Source of the DNA: JBAYDV01 sp041672845 | GTDB taxonomy: Bacteria; Bacteroidota; Bacteroidia; Bacteroidales; UBA932 | DNA length: 64,000 nt | Direction: 5' to 3' | Assembly: GCA_041672845.1 (NCBI GenBank) | Contig: JBAYYV010000003.1 | Span: 1-64,000 of the forward strand | Shown here: positions 9,945-21,735 of the stretch, in pieces | Layout of the letters: each line of letters opens with the position of its first letter | How positions within the stretch are numbered: position 1 is the first letter of the stretch | Notes under the pieces: generated by a model | Told to the model about the DNA's origin: nothing | Database searches by the model: none | What the model saw: the letters and a program-made list of their open reading frames with translations, nothing else | Program-made: the position numbers and the translations under genes

Positions 9945-11786
9945 TTATTCCACAGTTACTGATTTAGCTAAATTTCTAGGCTGATCTACATTACAACCTT
10001 TAGCTACTGCTACATAATAAGAAAGAAGCTGAAGAGGAAGAATCGCTAATAGAGGTACGAAACATTCTTCAGTGTTAGGTATTTCTATATAGTAGTCCGA
10101 AATCTCTTTTATAATAGAATCTCCCATGGTAATGATAGAGAAAATACGACCCTTTCTAGCTTTTATTTCTTTAATATTACTTAAAGTCTTTTCATGAATA
10201 GTAGATGTAGGAGCTATTACTACACTAGGCATATCTTGATCGATTAAAGCTATAGGACCATGTTTCATCTCAGCGGCAGGATAACCTTCAGCATGTATGT
10301 ATGAAATTTCTTTAAGTTTTAAAGCCCCTTCTAATGCTACGGGGAAACAATAACCTCTTCCTAGATACATGAAATTTTTAGCATAAGTAAATGCAGGAGC
10401 TAATTTTTTAACTATCTCATTACATTTAAGAGTTTCTTTCATTTTATCAGGAATAGAGGCCAATTCTTTGACTAATTTTTTATATTTAGTAGGAGAAATA
10501 GTATTTCTTTCTTTAGCAATACATAAAGCGATTAAAGAAAGTGTACATACTTGAGCAGTAAAAGATTTAGTCGATGCTACTCCTATTTCAGGACCCACAT
10601 GAGTATAAGATCCGGAATCAGTAGCTCTAGGAATACTAGAACCTACCACATTACAAATACCGTAAACAAATATTCCTTGATCTTTAGCCATTTTTACAGC
10701 AGCTAAAGTATCAGCAGTTTCACCAGACTGAGATATAGCAATCACTATATCATCTGGATAAAGTACAGGATTTCTATATCTAAATTCAGAAGCATATTCT
10801 ACTTCTACAGGTATTCTGGCAAAATCTTCGATTAAATATTCTCCGATTTTTCCAGCATGCCAAGATGTACCACAAGCTACTATGATAATACGTCTAGCAT
10901 TTATAAATCTATCTCTATTTTCACGAATACCAGAAAGTGAAATAATATCTTGTTTTATATTTATTCGACCCTTCAAGCTATTTTTTAGTGCTTCTGGCTG
11001 TTCCATAATTTCTTTAATCATGAAGTGAGGATATCCACCTTTTTCTAATTCAGAAAGATTCATTTCAAGTTCTGTAATAGTATAGCTTTTCTTTACATTT
11101 TCTAAATTAAAAATTTGTAAATCTTTACCTTTTTCTAAGCAGATAACTTCATCATCTTCTATATAGATAACTTTATTAGTATATTCTACTAAAGCAGTAG
11201 CATCAGAACCGATAAAATATTCATCTTCACCTATACCGATAACCATCGGACTAGCTTTTTTAGCTGCTATGATTTGGTTAGGAGAACGTTTATCGACGAT
11301 AGCTATAGCATATGCTCCGACTACTTGGGTAAGGGCTAGCTGAACAGCTTGTAAAAGGCTACAATCATGTAATTTTTGAATATATTCTATAAAATAAACT
11401 AATACTTCTGTATCTGTATCACTTCTAAAAGTATATCCTTTTTCTATTAATTTCTTTTTAAGAGTAAGATAATTCTCAATAATTCCATTATGGATTAAAG
11501 CAATATTTTCAGTTTGAGAATAATGAGGGTGAGCATTAACATCATTAGGTTCTCCATGTGTAGCCCATCTTGTATGGCCTATACCGACAGTTCCAGAGAC
11601 ATTTTTATCTTTGACAAATCTTTCAAGATTTACTACCTTACCCTTAGTTTTATAAAGGGATATATCATTATTATTAATTAATGCTATACCAGCACTGTCA
11701 TAGCCTCTATATTCTAATCTTTTAAGACCATTTATTAAAATAGGGTAAGCGTCTTTATTCCCTATATATCCTACTATTCCACACAT
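9945..11786 (-). CDS. glmS: Glutamine-fructose-6-phosphate aminotransferase
   Basis: A 613-residue cytoplasmic enzyme making glucosamine-6-phosphate from fructose-6-phosphate and glutamine, the first step of UDP-GlcNAc and thus peptidoglycan synthesis. Cys2 (MCGIVGYIG) is the N-terminal nucleophile after Met removal. GHTRWATHGEPN is the glutaminase motif around residue 73. Two SIS isomerase domains follow (around 285-420 and 460-590) with CGTSWHAG, SQSGETADT and the C-terminal LAKSVTVE. Length equals the family norm. It lies 36 nt downstream of an alaX-like gene in the same direction, so it may be co-transcribed with pepT-alaX. No glmS ribozyme is seen. Confidence 0.97.
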   Translation of the reverse strand: MCGIVGYIGNKDAYPILINGLKRLEYRGYDSAGIALINNNDISLYKTKGKVVNLERFVKDKNVSGTVGIGHTRWATHGEPNDVNAHPHYSQTENIALIHNGIIENYLTLKKKLIEKGYTFRSDTDTEVLVYFIEYIQKLHDCSLLQAVQLALTQVVGAYAIAIVDKRSPNQIIAAKKASPMVIGIGEDEYFIGSDATALVEYTNKVIYIEDDEVICLEKGKDLQIFNLENVKKSYTITELEMNLSELEKGGYPHFMIKEIMEQPEALKNSLKGRINIKQDIISLSGIRENRDRFINARRIIIVACGTSWHAGKIGEYLIEDFARIPVEVEYASEFRYRNPVLYPDDIVIAISQSGETADTLAAVKMAKDQGIFVYGICNVVGSSIPRATDSGSYTHVGPEIGVASTKSFTAQVCTLSLIALCIAKERNTISPTKYKKLVKELASIPDKMKETLKCNEIVKKLAPAFTYAKNFMYLGRGYCFPVALEGALKLKEISYIHAEGYPAAEMKHGPIALIDQDMPSVVIAPTSTIHEKTLSNIKEIKARKGRIFSIITMGDSIIKEISDYYIEIPNTEECFVPLLAILPLQLLSYYVAVAKGCNVDQPRNLAKSVTVE

Positions 11787-11822
11787 ATTTTTTAGATAAA
11801 AGTTGTTTATATTTTATTTATG

Positions 11823-12335
11823 TTATAATAATTTCCATCTAACTCTCCATTTACCTAAAACATCAGAAGTTCTTTTATCTAAAGTATTAGCTTTTTCTGG
11901 CTTAATGAAAGAATTACTTATTATTTTGAATTCTCCTATTTCAGATGTGTTTTTAACATGCTCACCTATACATGCACAATCATCATAATCTCCTATACTA
12001 ACTATTCTTAAAGTTTTGGAAGCATTTTCAGGTAATTTACTTAAATCTACTATTTTAGAAGCTTCTTCTCTAGTAACATATTTCATATTAATATCTAGAT
12101 TAGAATTAATTACTTCATTTACTTTAGCTTCTATTTCTTTTATTTCAGTTTCATTTGGTGCAGTTTTAAGTAAATAATCACATTTACTTTTCTTTTTTTC
12201 TATATGAGTATTTCTAGACCTAGAACATTTAAATTTATTCACCATAGTACGATTTAGAATATGTTCGGCAGTATGTGCTGGAGGATATTCTTTCTTATTA
12301 TGGTTATTTAAAGCAGGAATCTTTTGTTCGTCCAT
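11823..12335 (-). CDS. AlaX-like alanyl-tRNA editing protein
   Basis: A 170-residue stand-alone tRNA-SAD domain. AlaX proteins hydrolyse Ser (or Gly) wrongly attached to tRNA-Ala. The zinc ligands of the family are present: His21 and His25 in PAHTAEHIL and the later CxxxH in CACIGEH. There is no aminoacylation or tRNA-recognition domain. The ATG overlaps the stop codon of pepT (shared A in TAATG), so translation is probably coupled. The 18 residues before HTAEH are unlike the usual AlaX start. The enzymatic call is by motif only. Confidence 0.82.
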   Translation of the reverse strand: MDEQKIPALNNHNKKEYPPAHTAEHILNRTMVNKFKCSRSRNTHIEKKKSKCDYLLKTAPNETEIKEIEAKVNEVINSNLDINMKYVTREEASKIVDLSKLPENASKTLRIVSIGDYDDCACIGEHVKNTSEIGEFKIISNSFIKPEKANTLDKRTSDVLGKWRVRWKLL

Positions 12336-13558
12336 TATTCAGCAAAAATTTTGATAATATTTAATACTACCTCAGATGCTTTTTCCATGCTTTCATAAGG
12401 AATATATTCTAATCTGCCATGGAAGTTGTGTCCACCTGTGAATATATTAGGACAAGGTAAATTCATGAATGAAAGTCTAGCACCGTCTGTGCCACCTCTT
12501 ATAGGTTGAATTTTAGGTATTATATCAGCTCTTTCCATAGCTTTAATAGCAGTTTCTACAATATGATAATGAGGTTCTATCTGTTTCTTCATATTATAAT
12601 ATTGATCTTTAATTTCTAATTTGACAGTATTTTCATAATATTTAGTGTTTATATATTCAGCACATTTTTCTATTAATCTTTTTTTAGCTGCAAATTTATC
12701 AGTATCGTGATCTCTAATTATATATTGAAGATTAGCTTCTTCTACAGTACCTTTGAATTGGATAAGATGGAAGAACCCTTCATAATCTTGAGTATATTCT
12801 GGTCTTTGTTCGATAGGAAGCATGTTATTAAATTCATTAGCGATTAGAATAGCATTACGCATTTTATTCTTAGCGTTACCTGGATGAATGTTAAATCCTT
12901 GGATATGAACTTTGGCGCCAGCCGCATTAAAGTTTTCATATTCTAATTCACCTATTTCTCCACCATCTAAAGTATAAGCATATTTAGCGTTAAATTTCTT
13001 AGTGTCGAAATAATCAACACCTCTTCCGATTTCTTCATCTGGAGTAAATCCAATTTTTATTTCACCATGTTTAACTGTAGGATGTTCCATTAAGTATTGA
13101 GCAGCATTCATGATTTCAGCTACACCAGCTTTATCATCGGAACCTAATAAAGTAGTACCATCAGTAGTTATAATAGTATTCCCTTTGTAATTTAATAATT
13201 CTGGATAATCTTTAGTTTTAAGGTAAAGGTCAAGATTATCATTGATAGTAATATCAGAACCATCATAATTTTCTATTATCTGAGGTTTGATATTAGCGCC
13301 AGAAGCATCCGGAGCCGTATCTACATGGGATATGAACCCTATAACAGGAATATCTTTATTAATATTAGATGGAATAGTAGCCATAACATAGCCATATTTA
13401 TCTAATTCAGAATTTTCTATTCCCATAGCTTTTAATTCTTTTACAAGAGTATCTAATAAAGCTAATTGTTTATTAGTACTAGGTTGACTTTGTGATTCAG
13501 GGTCTGATGCTGTATCAAAAGATACATATCTTAAAAATCTGTCAATTAATTTTTCCAT
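12335..13558 (-). CDS. pepT: Peptidase T (tripeptide aminopeptidase)
   Basis: A 407-residue M20B zinc aminopeptidase that removes the N-terminal residue of tripeptides in the cytoplasm. Metal and catalytic positions match E. coli PepT: His78 and Asp80 in SHVDTAPD, Asp141 in LLGSDDKAG, Glu175/Glu176 in TPDEEIG, and the late His in GGHNFHGRLEYIP. Length equals the family norm. It is translationally coupled to the downstream alaX-like gene. An OPT oligopeptide transporter gene lies 124 nt upstream on the same strand, so the pair may form a peptide import and degradation route. Confidence 0.96.
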   Translation of the reverse strand: MEKLIDRFLRYVSFDTASDPESQSQPSTNKQLALLDTLVKELKAMGIENSELDKYGYVMATIPSNINKDIPVIGFISHVDTAPDASGANIKPQIIENYDGSDITINDNLDLYLKTKDYPELLNYKGNTIITTDGTTLLGSDDKAGVAEIMNAAQYLMEHPTVKHGEIKIGFTPDEEIGRGVDYFDTKKFNAKYAYTLDGGEIGELEYENFNAAGAKVHIQGFNIHPGNAKNKMRNAILIANEFNNMLPIEQRPEYTQDYEGFFHLIQFKGTVEEANLQYIIRDHDTDKFAAKKRLIEKCAEYINTKYYENTVKLEIKDQYYNMKKQIEPHYHIVETAIKAMERADIIPKIQPIRGGTDGARLSFMNLPCPNIFTGGHNFHGRLEYIPYESMEKASEVVLNIIKIFAE

Positions 13559-13682
13559 GATTATATTTTTCTAAAATTATTATTCTTTTTAATGTTAGTT
13601 TATATTAGTTTAATAGTAATTTACTAAGCTAGTTTATTTAATTTAGTTGTCTTATTTAATCGAATTTTTACTAATTTAAAAA

Positions 13683-15686
13683 TTATTCAACGATTTTATT
13701 TGCTCTTTTGGTATCCCAAATCATATAGATTATAAGAACTATATATGCTACTAAACTTACCCAAATAGCGGCAGGGGAAGAATTCCATTTCGTCATCATA
13801 AGATCTCCACCAGCAAATTTAATAATAGCAGAAACTACACCCATTAAAGCGCCACCTGCTATAAATCCAGATGCTATAAGAGTACCTCTTTCTTTACGTT
13901 GATTCCCGATTTTTTTGTCTTTATTTTTACTTACAAACCAAGCTACTAACCCACCTACTAATAGCGGAAGGTTAAGCTGTAATGGAATAAACATGCCTAA
14001 AGAGAATGCTAAAGCTGGAACTTTAAAGATAGTTAAAATAATAGCTATTAATGCTCCTATGCCATATAATATCCATGGTGCGCCACCACCATTCATAAGG
14101 GGTTCTATAACAGCAGCCATAGCATTAGCTTGGGGTGCGACTAAAGCATTTTCGCCGGTAAAGCCATAAGTTTTATTTAATACCATCATTACACCACCCA
14201 CAGTAGCAGCGGCTACTAAAGTACCAAGGAATTTCCAAGATTCTTGTTTCTTAGGAGTAGTACCGATCCAATAACCTATTTTTAAGTCAGTGATAAAACC
14301 ACCAGCCATAGAAAGTGCCGTACAAACTACGCCGCCTATTACTAAGGCAGCGATCATACCAGCGGTCCCTTTCAAACCTACAGCTACCATTATGATAGAA
14401 GCAAGAATTAAAGTCATAAGAGTCATACCACTTACTGGGTTAGTACCTACAATAGCAATAGCATTAGCAGCTACTGTAGTGAAAAGAAAGGCAATGACTG
14501 CTACTACTAATAATGCTATTAGAGCCAGACCTATATTGCTATCTAGAACGCCGAAGTATAAAAATACAAATATTAGAGCAAGTGTAATTAAGGTACCTAT
14601 AGCTATAAATTTCATGGATAAATCACGATCTGTTCTTTCTGTTTTCTCATCAATTGTCTGTTTATTCTTTTTGCCAAAACTTTTCGCAGCTAAACCGAAA
14701 GCTGATTTAATAACAGATGAAGACTGAATAATACCTATAATACCTGCAGTAGCTATACCACCTATACCTATATGCCTGGCATATGTAGTAAAGATTTGTT
14801 CGGGTGACATTTCTGCAATAGTAGAAGTAATCCCCGAATTCATAAGATCTATTATTTGAGGGCCCCATATTCCATTAATTAAAGGAATAACGAGAAACCA
14901 GATAAACATAGATCCACATGCGATAATAAAAGCATATTTTAATCCAATAATATATCCAAGACCTAAAACAGCAGCACCGGTATTTATTTTAAATAATACT
15001 TTAAACTTGTCAGCAATATGAGCACCCCATCCACAAACGGTAGTGGTGAAATTCTCTGCCCATAGTCCGAATGAAGATACTATGAAATCATAAAGACCAC
15101 CGATAAGACCACTAACTAAAAGAAGTTTGGCACCTTTCCCACCTTTTTCACCACTAATTAATACCTGAGTAGTAGCAGTAGCTTCAGGGAAAGGAAATTC
15201 TCCATGTTTTTCTTTGACAAAATATTTTCTAAAAGGGATAAGTAATAATATACCTAAAATACCTCCTAATAAAGAACTAAAAAATACTTGAGAGAAATTT
15301 ACAGTAATTTCAGGATATTTATCTTGTAATATATATAGTGCAGGTAATGTAAAAATTGCTCCTGCTACGATAACACCAGAACATGCTCCTATAGATTGAA
15401 TAATTACATTTTCACCTAGAGCATTTTTTCTTTTAAGGGCACCTGATAATCCAGTGGCTATAATAGCAATAGGAATAGCTGCCTCGAAAACTTGTCCTAC
15501 TTTTAATCCTAGATAAGCTGCAGCAGCAGAAAATATGACGACCATGATAATTCCCATCGAAACAGACCAAGCATTTACTTCAGGATATTTTTTATTGGGA
15601 GAAAGAAGTGGTTTATATTCTTCTCCTGGTTTTAATTTTCTACCAGCATTTTCAGGTAAACTGATATTTTTTTTAGATTCTTCCAT
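13683..15686 (-). CDS. OPT family oligopeptide transporter
   Basis: A 667-residue polytopic membrane protein of the oligopeptide transporter (OPT) superfamily, bacterial type, which takes up small peptides with protons. Visible family blocks: EVNAWSVSMGIIMVVIFSAA (about 37-56), AYLGLKVGQVFEAAIPIAI (about 58-76), HGEFPFPEATATTQVLISGE (about 160-180) and a C-terminal GGLVAWFVSKNKDKK loop. Sixteen or so hydrophobic segments are expected. A -7 motif (TAAATTTG on the minus strand, 15724-15731) lies 37 nt before the ATG. The gene fills the space just before the 23S promoter, facing away from it. Downstream pepT gives a metabolic link. Confidence 0.92.
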   Translation of the reverse strand: MEESKKNISLPENAGRKLKPGEEYKPLLSPNKKYPEVNAWSVSMGIIMVVIFSAAAAYLGLKVGQVFEAAIPIAIIATGLSGALKRKNALGENVIIQSIGACSGVIVAGAIFTLPALYILQDKYPEITVNFSQVFFSSLLGGILGILLLIPFRKYFVKEKHGEFPFPEATATTQVLISGEKGGKGAKLLLVSGLIGGLYDFIVSSFGLWAENFTTTVCGWGAHIADKFKVLFKINTGAAVLGLGYIIGLKYAFIIACGSMFIWFLVIPLINGIWGPQIIDLMNSGITSTIAEMSPEQIFTTYARHIGIGGIATAGIIGIIQSSSVIKSAFGLAAKSFGKKNKQTIDEKTERTDRDLSMKFIAIGTLITLALIFVFLYFGVLDSNIGLALIALLVVAVIAFLFTTVAANAIAIVGTNPVSGMTLMTLILASIIMVAVGLKGTAGMIAALVIGGVVCTALSMAGGFITDLKIGYWIGTTPKKQESWKFLGTLVAAATVGGVMMVLNKTYGFTGENALVAPQANAMAAVIEPLMNGGGAPWILYGIGALIAIILTIFKVPALAFSLGMFIPLQLNLPLLVGGLVAWFVSKNKDKKIGNQRKERGTLIASGFIAGGALMGVVSAIIKFAGGDLMMTKWNSSPAAIWVSLVAYIVLIIYMIWDTKRANKIVE

Positions 15687-15800
15687 ATTATAGATTTGTG
15701 ATTGTTAAATTTAAATTAATATACAAATTTACCATTTTTATTAAGTGAAGAAAATCTTTTTTATTTGTATTATATAAATAGTATTTTTTTTATGGAATAA

Positions 15801-15831
15801 TTTGGAGAATAAAAAATAGTTATTACCTTTG
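15801..15831 (+). promoter_or_regulatory. Promoter of the 23S-5S unit
   Basis: TTTG at 15801-15804 and TACCTTTG at 15824-15831 are separated by 19 nt, an exact match to the Bacteroidota -33/-7 consensus. A start near 15837 would give a ~170-nt leader before mature 23S. A boxA-like GTTCATTGAA lies at 15871-15880. This shows that the 23S-5S pair is transcribed separately from 16S. Confidence 0.88.
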
Positions 15832-15885
15832 CAGCCCGTTTGAGGAAAAAACAACTCAAAAAACGGAAAAGTTCATTGAAATAAT

Positions 15886-15895
15886 GAGAGAGATA
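15886..15895 (+). other. 5' arm of the 23S processing stem
   Basis: GAGAGAGATA here is the exact reverse complement of TATCTCTCTC at 18935-18944, beyond the 3' end of 23S. Such a helix bracketing 23S is the usual RNase III processing stem of pre-23S RNA. Inference from complementarity only. Confidence 0.6.
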
Positions 15896-16010
15896 ACGAG
15901 GTAAAGTTAAAATACAAAGTTAGTCTGTAATTAGAAATAAAATAATTAGGGACTACAGTTTCAAAAAAGAGAAATCTGAAGAGAAACTCGAGAAAAAATA
16001 TCTATATTAA

Positions 16011-18884
<2,874 letters not shown>

Positions 18885-19005
18885 ATATAGGTGGGATACA
18901 CATTTAATGATGTATCCACAAGAACTTTATCGAGTATCTCTCTCTTTATATATATACGCTAGAGCCAGCAAAGTAGAAATACGGAGCTAGTGATAGTCGA
19001 GAAAT

Positions 19006-19118
19006 TATGGTGGTTATTACGATGTGGACCAACCTCTTACCATTCCGAACAGAGAAGTTAAACGCATTTGTGCCGATGGTACTGCACTAACCCGTGTGGG
19101 AGAGTAGGTAGCCGCCGC
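19006..19118 (+). rRNA. rrf: 5S ribosomal RNA
   Basis: About 112 nt, ~120 nt after 23S. Characteristic segments are ccattccgaacagagaag, gccgatggtactgc and gtgggagagtaggt. The terminal helix pairs ggtggtt with the agccgcc of the 3' end. Boundaries are approximate. Confidence 0.94.
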
Positions 19119-19125
19119 CCTTTAG

Positions 19126-19157
19126 AAGGCATTCGATTTATTTCGAGTGCCTTTTTT
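19126..19157 (+). terminator. Terminator of the 23S-5S unit
   Basis: A 10-bp stem, aggcattcga/tcgagtgcct with one G-U, and a 6-nt loop are followed by seven T. It lies directly after 5S and before the convergent EamA gene. Confidence 0.88.
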
Positions 19158-19162
19158 TGTGA

Positions 19163-20047
19163 TTATACTTCTGGTACTTTTTGATCTGAATGTATACTTG
19201 AGACGGTTTGAATTATTACAGCTATAAAAATAATGATTAGACCTAAATAGAATGAAAAATTCAATTCCTTAGCTTCTTTAAATAATATGAAAGCTAATAT
19301 AATGGAATAAATCGGTTCAAGATTATAAGATAGATTAACTGTGAATGCTGATACTTTTCGCAAGGCTTCTATTTGATATATCCAAGGAATAATGGTGCAT
19401 ATACTTGATAATACAAGCATCCATAATAAATCTGTTATGGTAGGTAAAAATGAGATATTAGGTTTAATATGAATATATAATGGTATTAATATTGTTAAAA
19501 ATAAGAACCCAAATATCATTTGATATAAAACCATATTGCTGGAATCACTAACATTTGCATATTTTTTATTTAGAATGGTGAAAGTAGAAGCTAGTAAAGC
19601 TGCCATTAATCCGTATGCGATACCTATCCTATATCTTGTGTCAAAAGAGAAAATCAGGAGTATTCCAGTTATGGCTAAAAGACCTAATAATAATTCTTTA
19701 ACCTTAATTTTTTTCTTTAAAATTATTGGTTCTAAAATAGCAGAAAAAAATCCGCATGCTGATAAACAAATGACACCTATAGAGATATTAGAATGTATTA
19801 TACTACCATAAAATGCCACCCAATGTAAACCTATGATAGAGCCTACAATAGCCATTTTTTTAAGTCCTAGTTTATTAAATCTTTTTAACTTACCTGATAT
19901 TAAGAGCCATATAAACAGTAAAACTGCTACGAATAACATTCTGTACCATACTAATACAAATTCATTTAATAATATTAATTTACCAAATAAACCAGTTAAC
20001 CCAGCTAATAGTATAGCTATATGTAATTTTATTAAAGCTTTTTTCAT
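19163..20047 (-). CDS. EamA/DMT family transporter
   Basis: A 294-residue inner-membrane protein with about ten hydrophobic helices in two EamA repeats, typical of the drug/metabolite transporter superfamily. Members export metabolites such as amino acids, but the substrate here cannot be told. The first repeat starts LHIAILLAGLTGLFGKLI and the second around residue 145 (IAYGLMAALLASTFTILNKKY). It is monocistronic by context, convergent with the rRNA unit, with its stop only 6 nt from the rRNA terminator. Confidence 0.85.
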   Translation of the reverse strand: MKKALIKLHIAILLAGLTGLFGKLILLNEFVLVWYRMLFVAVLLFIWLLISGKLKRFNKLGLKKMAIVGSIIGLHWVAFYGSIIHSNISIGVICLSACGFFSAILEPIILKKKIKVKELLLGLLAITGILLIFSFDTRYRIGIAYGLMAALLASTFTILNKKYANVSDSSNMVLYQMIFGFLFLTILIPLYIHIKPNISFLPTITDLLWMLVLSSICTIIPWIYQIEALRKVSAFTVNLSYNLEPIYSIILAFILFKEAKELNFSFYLGLIIIFIAVIIQTVSSIHSDQKVPEV

Positions 20048-20125
20048 AATTAAGTTACTAAGGTAATTAACTTTAGTAAAAGTTTTATAAGTAATGAGAT
20101 TTTATATGAATTACCAGAAGATATA

Positions 20126-20161
20126 AATAAAAAGGATAAGGTATCTAATGATACCTTATCC
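20126..20161 (-). terminator. Terminator of the SusCD operon
   Basis: On the minus strand a 12-bp stem (GGATAAGGTATC/GATACCTTATCC, 4-nt loop) is followed by a T-rich tract at 20126-20133. It lies 37 nt downstream of the susD stop and ends the five-gene minus-strand operon. Confidence 0.85.
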
Positions 20162-20197
20162 TACTCTCAAAGCAATTAAATTAATTTATTCAAAAAT

Positions 20198-21715
20198 CTA
20201 TCTATGAGGTGTGAAATCTCCATCAAATGGAGTTTGATCTCCTGCTGGCCATATTCCATCATTAAGAGCTTTATTGTTAGCAATTTCAGTTGTAGGTAGT
20301 TGATATACAAATCTCCATGAATAAGGGCCAAAGACTTTCTGTCCATTACACCATTGGTGTGCACCTTCTCTCTTTAATCCTAGTTCACATCTTTTAAGAT
20401 CAAACCAAGCAAACCCTTCACCGTATAATTCTTTTCTTCTTTCTTTTAAAATATCAGATATTAAATCTTCACCTGTACTTACTGTTCTAGTAGCATGTCT
20501 TAAATCTTGTAATTGCCATAATAAATTTTTAGCACCTAGTTCATTACCACCTCTAGCTAATGCTTCTATTTCGTCTAGTAATAAGACTTCTGAACGCATT
20601 ATTACCATAGAACCTAAGTATTCTTGATTATCTCTAAATTTCCATGAAGAATTAAGCCATTGTCCTGCATATACATGAATACATTTTACTGGATTAGTAG
20701 AATCATTACCTGTATCCCCATCTTTTCTGATATCTCCATCATTAAATAAGTTCACAAATAGATCGTTAAGGAAGAATGAATTATATTGCCAAGCTCCTCT
20801 ATTTGATCTATTCCAATTAGACCACATAGAGAATGGACTAGAGTCACCCAATTGTTGATCTTTAGTTTGAGGTATTCCCCATAACCAAGAAGATGTACTT
20901 AAATCATTGAATCCACTCAGATAATCTTTATTAGAAGTTAAAGGATAACCAGTACGAGCTGTATGTGCGTAATCTGCAGCTTCATCCCATTTATTCATGG
21001 TTAAATACACTTCGGCTAATATACCTTCACATACTTGTTTATCAATATGATTTTTAGTAGCATTAGTTCTAGTATAACCAGTTAATAAAGTTTCAGCCTG
21101 AGTCAAATCTGATAAAATTTGATCATAAGTATCTTGTACAGTTCCTCTAGGGTTACCTTCTGTTTTGTCATTAGTAGGAGTAGTATAAATAGGAACACCT
21201 GGCATATCTTTAGCAATAGCATAAGTTTGTTGGAAGAATCTAATTAAATTAAAGTAGGCAAAACCCCTAAGAGCTAAAGCTTGACCTTTAATATAATCCT
21301 TATCTTGTTGTGTGCCTGTTGCATCATCTATATAAGTAATTACACTATTTGTATTATTGATTAATCTATAATAGAATGTCCATAGAGCATAAGTTTTGAA
21401 AATATCACCTCTAGTATGTCCCCAGTATGAGTAATCATAATAATACCATCCTCTGGCTATAACGTCTTCACCATCTACATCTACTGTCATTTGATGAGTA
21501 GGGTAACCCCAATCATCGGATCTATTAGTTCCTCCAGTTCCAGATTCAAATTGAAAGTAACATCCATAAAGAGCAGATTGTGCTCCCTGAGTAGTATTGA
21601 AAACTGTATTATCTGCTACCGAAGTAGAAGGATTAGTTTCCAAATAATCTGAACAAGAAGTCAAAGAAAACATAGTGACTCCTATTATCATTAAAATTTT
21701 AATATATTTATTCAT
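20198..21715 (-). CDS. SusD/RagB family outer-membrane nutrient-binding lipoprotein
   Basis: A 505-residue surface lipoprotein. The signal peptide ends in the lipobox SLTSC (about residues 17-21), followed by SDYLETNPSTSV, the usual SusD opening. TPR-like helices and the C-terminal RagB/SusD segment (ELYGEGFAWFDLKRC) are visible. SusD proteins cap a SusC barrel and capture glycans or peptides at the cell surface. It lies 20 nt after the SusC gene, as in all such pairs. The ligand is unknown; the upstream HExxH lipoproteins and the absence of any glycoside hydrolase nearby make a protein or peptide substrate plausible. Confidence 0.95.
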   Translation of the reverse strand: MNKYIKILMIIGVTMFSLTSCSDYLETNPSTSVADNTVFNTTQGAQSALYGCYFQFESGTGGTNRSDDWGYPTHQMTVDVDGEDVIARGWYYYDYSYWGHTRGDIFKTYALWTFYYRLINNTNSVITYIDDATGTQQDKDYIKGQALALRGFAYFNLIRFFQQTYAIAKDMPGVPIYTTPTNDKTEGNPRGTVQDTYDQILSDLTQAETLLTGYTRTNATKNHIDKQVCEGILAEVYLTMNKWDEAADYAHTARTGYPLTSNKDYLSGFNDLSTSSWLWGIPQTKDQQLGDSSPFSMWSNWNRSNRGAWQYNSFFLNDLFVNLFNDGDIRKDGDTGNDSTNPVKCIHVYAGQWLNSSWKFRDNQEYLGSMVIMRSEVLLLDEIEALARGGNELGAKNLLWQLQDLRHATRTVSTGEDLISDILKERRKELYGEGFAWFDLKRCELGLKREGAHQWCNGQKVFGPYSWRFVYQLPTTEIANNKALNDGIWPAGDQTPFDGDFTPHR

Positions 21716-21735
21716 TTTTATAAGTTTCTATTTGA

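Noticed and set aside
9945..11900. glmS ribozyme upstream of glmS
   Set aside because: Only 36 nt separate glmS from the upstream gene and no ribozyme core is present.
13915..14727. Two plus-strand ORFs (84 and 145 residues)
   Set aside because: Antisense shadows of the OPT transporter; composition mirrors hydrophobic codons.
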